Assembly: GCA_020717935.1 (NCBI GenBank)
Contig: DYDK01000090.1
Location: forward strand, 1-6,960
Source of the DNA: Desulfocapsa sp.
GTDB taxonomy: Bacteria > Desulfobacterota > Desulfobulbia > Desulfobulbales > Desulfocapsaceae
Direction of reading: 5' to 3'
DNA length: 6,960 bases
Within the stretch, counting starts at the first letter, position 1; the number at the start of each line of letters is the position of its first letter. This document shows, piece after piece, positions 6,713 to 6,960 of the stretch. The notes beneath the pieces were generated by a model. It was not told the origin of the DNA, did not search any database, and was given only the letters and a program-made list of their open reading frames with translations. A program made the translations under genes and the position numbers.

Positions 6713-6736
6713 GAAGTGAATACGGGATAAGAAGTC
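6701..6736 (+). repeat. 18-bp imperfect tandem duplication across the wzc stop codon
   Basis: Units 6701-6718 and 6719-6736 match at 15 of 18 positions and share GGATAAGAAGT. The first unit contains the wzc stop (TAA 6710-6712). The second ends directly before an ATG at 6737, placing AAGAAG as a possible ribosome binding site. Confidence 0.8.
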
Positions 6737-6874
6737 ATGCTTTTCACTCCAAGGCCGTCGTTGAAGTCTATTCCTTGTAGGCGATACCAGCGAAATGACT
6801 ATCTATCTCATCTTATTGGTTTGCAACTCAAACAGTGCTCTTTAGGTGAATGGTTACGGATAGTTACTAATTGA
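6737..6874 (+). CDS. Doubtful 45-residue basic ORF in the right flank
   Basis: An ATG with AAGAAG 2-3 nt upstream opens 45 codons ending in TGA at 6872-6874. The peptide is basic (seven Arg/Lys against two acidic residues), has two Cys, and shows no signal peptide, membrane helix or recognised motif. It sits 24 nt after wzc in the same direction, so it could be a small operon member, the remnant of a larger gene, or chance. No family is recognised. Confidence 0.2.
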   Translation: MLFTPRPSLKSIPCRRYQRNDYLSHLIGLQLKQCSLGEWLRIVTN

Positions 6875-6898
6875 GCATGTAAATCCTTTAATTTTTTT
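6858..6898 (+). terminator. Weak intrinsic terminator candidate after the operon
   Basis: GGAT (6858-6861) and TTAC (6864-6867) pair with GTAAATCC (6879-6886), with a two-base bulge and an 11-nt loop. A T-rich tract follows (6887-6898, ending in seven T). The stem is AT-rich and bulged, so it would be a weak terminator, but it lies just where the five-gene transcript should end, before the right inverted repeat. Confidence 0.35.
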
Positions 6899-6908
6899 GT
6901 GACAGAAG

Positions 6909-6960
6909 TAGTGCTTGAACGAAAACCTCAAGACCTATGTTCTATAAGGATTCCAAAGGA
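6909..6960. repeat. Right arm of 52-bp perfect inverted repeat
   Basis: It is the exact reverse complement of 1-52 and ends on the last base of the window. A 10-bp direct match, TTTTTTGTGA, lies just inside each arm (61-70 and 6893-6902). No transposase or recombinase gene lies between the arms. Confidence 0.95.

Noticed and set aside
6819..6833. Small hairpin GTTTG/CAAAC as terminator
   Set aside because: It has only five base pairs and no T tract after it; the structure at 6858-6898 is a better candidate.
1..6960. Circular element or plasmid with terminal overlap
   Set aside because: The terminal repeats are inverted, not direct, so they do not show circular closure; there is no replication gene.
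1..6960. CRISPR array or defence system
   Set aside because: No regularly spaced repeats or nuclease genes; repeated sequences are microsatellites, one tandem duplication and the terminal inverted repeats.

Overview
The window carries a five-gene, single-strand locus for capsular or extracellular polysaccharide assembly and export, enclosed by a perfect 52-bp inverted repeat at its two extremities (1-52 and 6909-6960). The gene set suggests a Gram-negative bacterium: an outer-membrane polysaccharide export lipoprotein and a Wzc-type co-polymerase with a fused tyrosine kinase. Moderate GC, AT-rich intergenic regions, a PHP-type (CpsB-like) phosphatase in place of a Wzb-type one, and a FecR-like leading gene fit Desulfobacterota (Desulfobulbales-like). 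That placement is an inference from gene style, not from a marker gene.

Layout, left to right: left inverted repeat (1-52); an AT-rich leader with a (GTGA)4 microsatellite and a likely promoter (53-198); a secreted FecR-like protein with an unusual low-complexity C-terminus (199-975); a very long hairpin (990-1042); a Wza-like OPX lipoprotein (1094-2131); an O-antigen ligase/Wzy-type membrane protein (2138-3592); a CpsB-like PHP tyrosine phosphatase (3604-4341); a Wzc-like chain-length regulator and BY-kinase (4397-6712). A 248-bp tail follows, with an 18-bp tandem duplication across the wzc stop codon, a doubtful 45-codon ORF, a weak terminator candidate and the right inverted repeat.

How the genes probably work together: the Wzy/ligase-like protein joins repeat units or transfers glycan in the inner membrane. 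The Wzc-like protein controls chain length and contacts the OPX protein across the periplasm. Its seven-tyrosine tail is autophosphorylated, and the CpsB-like phosphatase next to it is the natural antagonist. The OPX lipoprotein forms the periplasmic and outer-membrane exit. The FecR-like protein is set apart by the hairpin and may be made at a different level; its role is unknown. No glycosyltransferase, flippase, initiating transferase, transposase or recombinase lies in the window.

The most notable observation is the pair of 52-bp inverted repeats exactly bounding the locus. It could be a mobile cassette without its own transposase, an invertible segment, or an effect of contig ends falling in a repeat. 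The sequence alone cannot decide.
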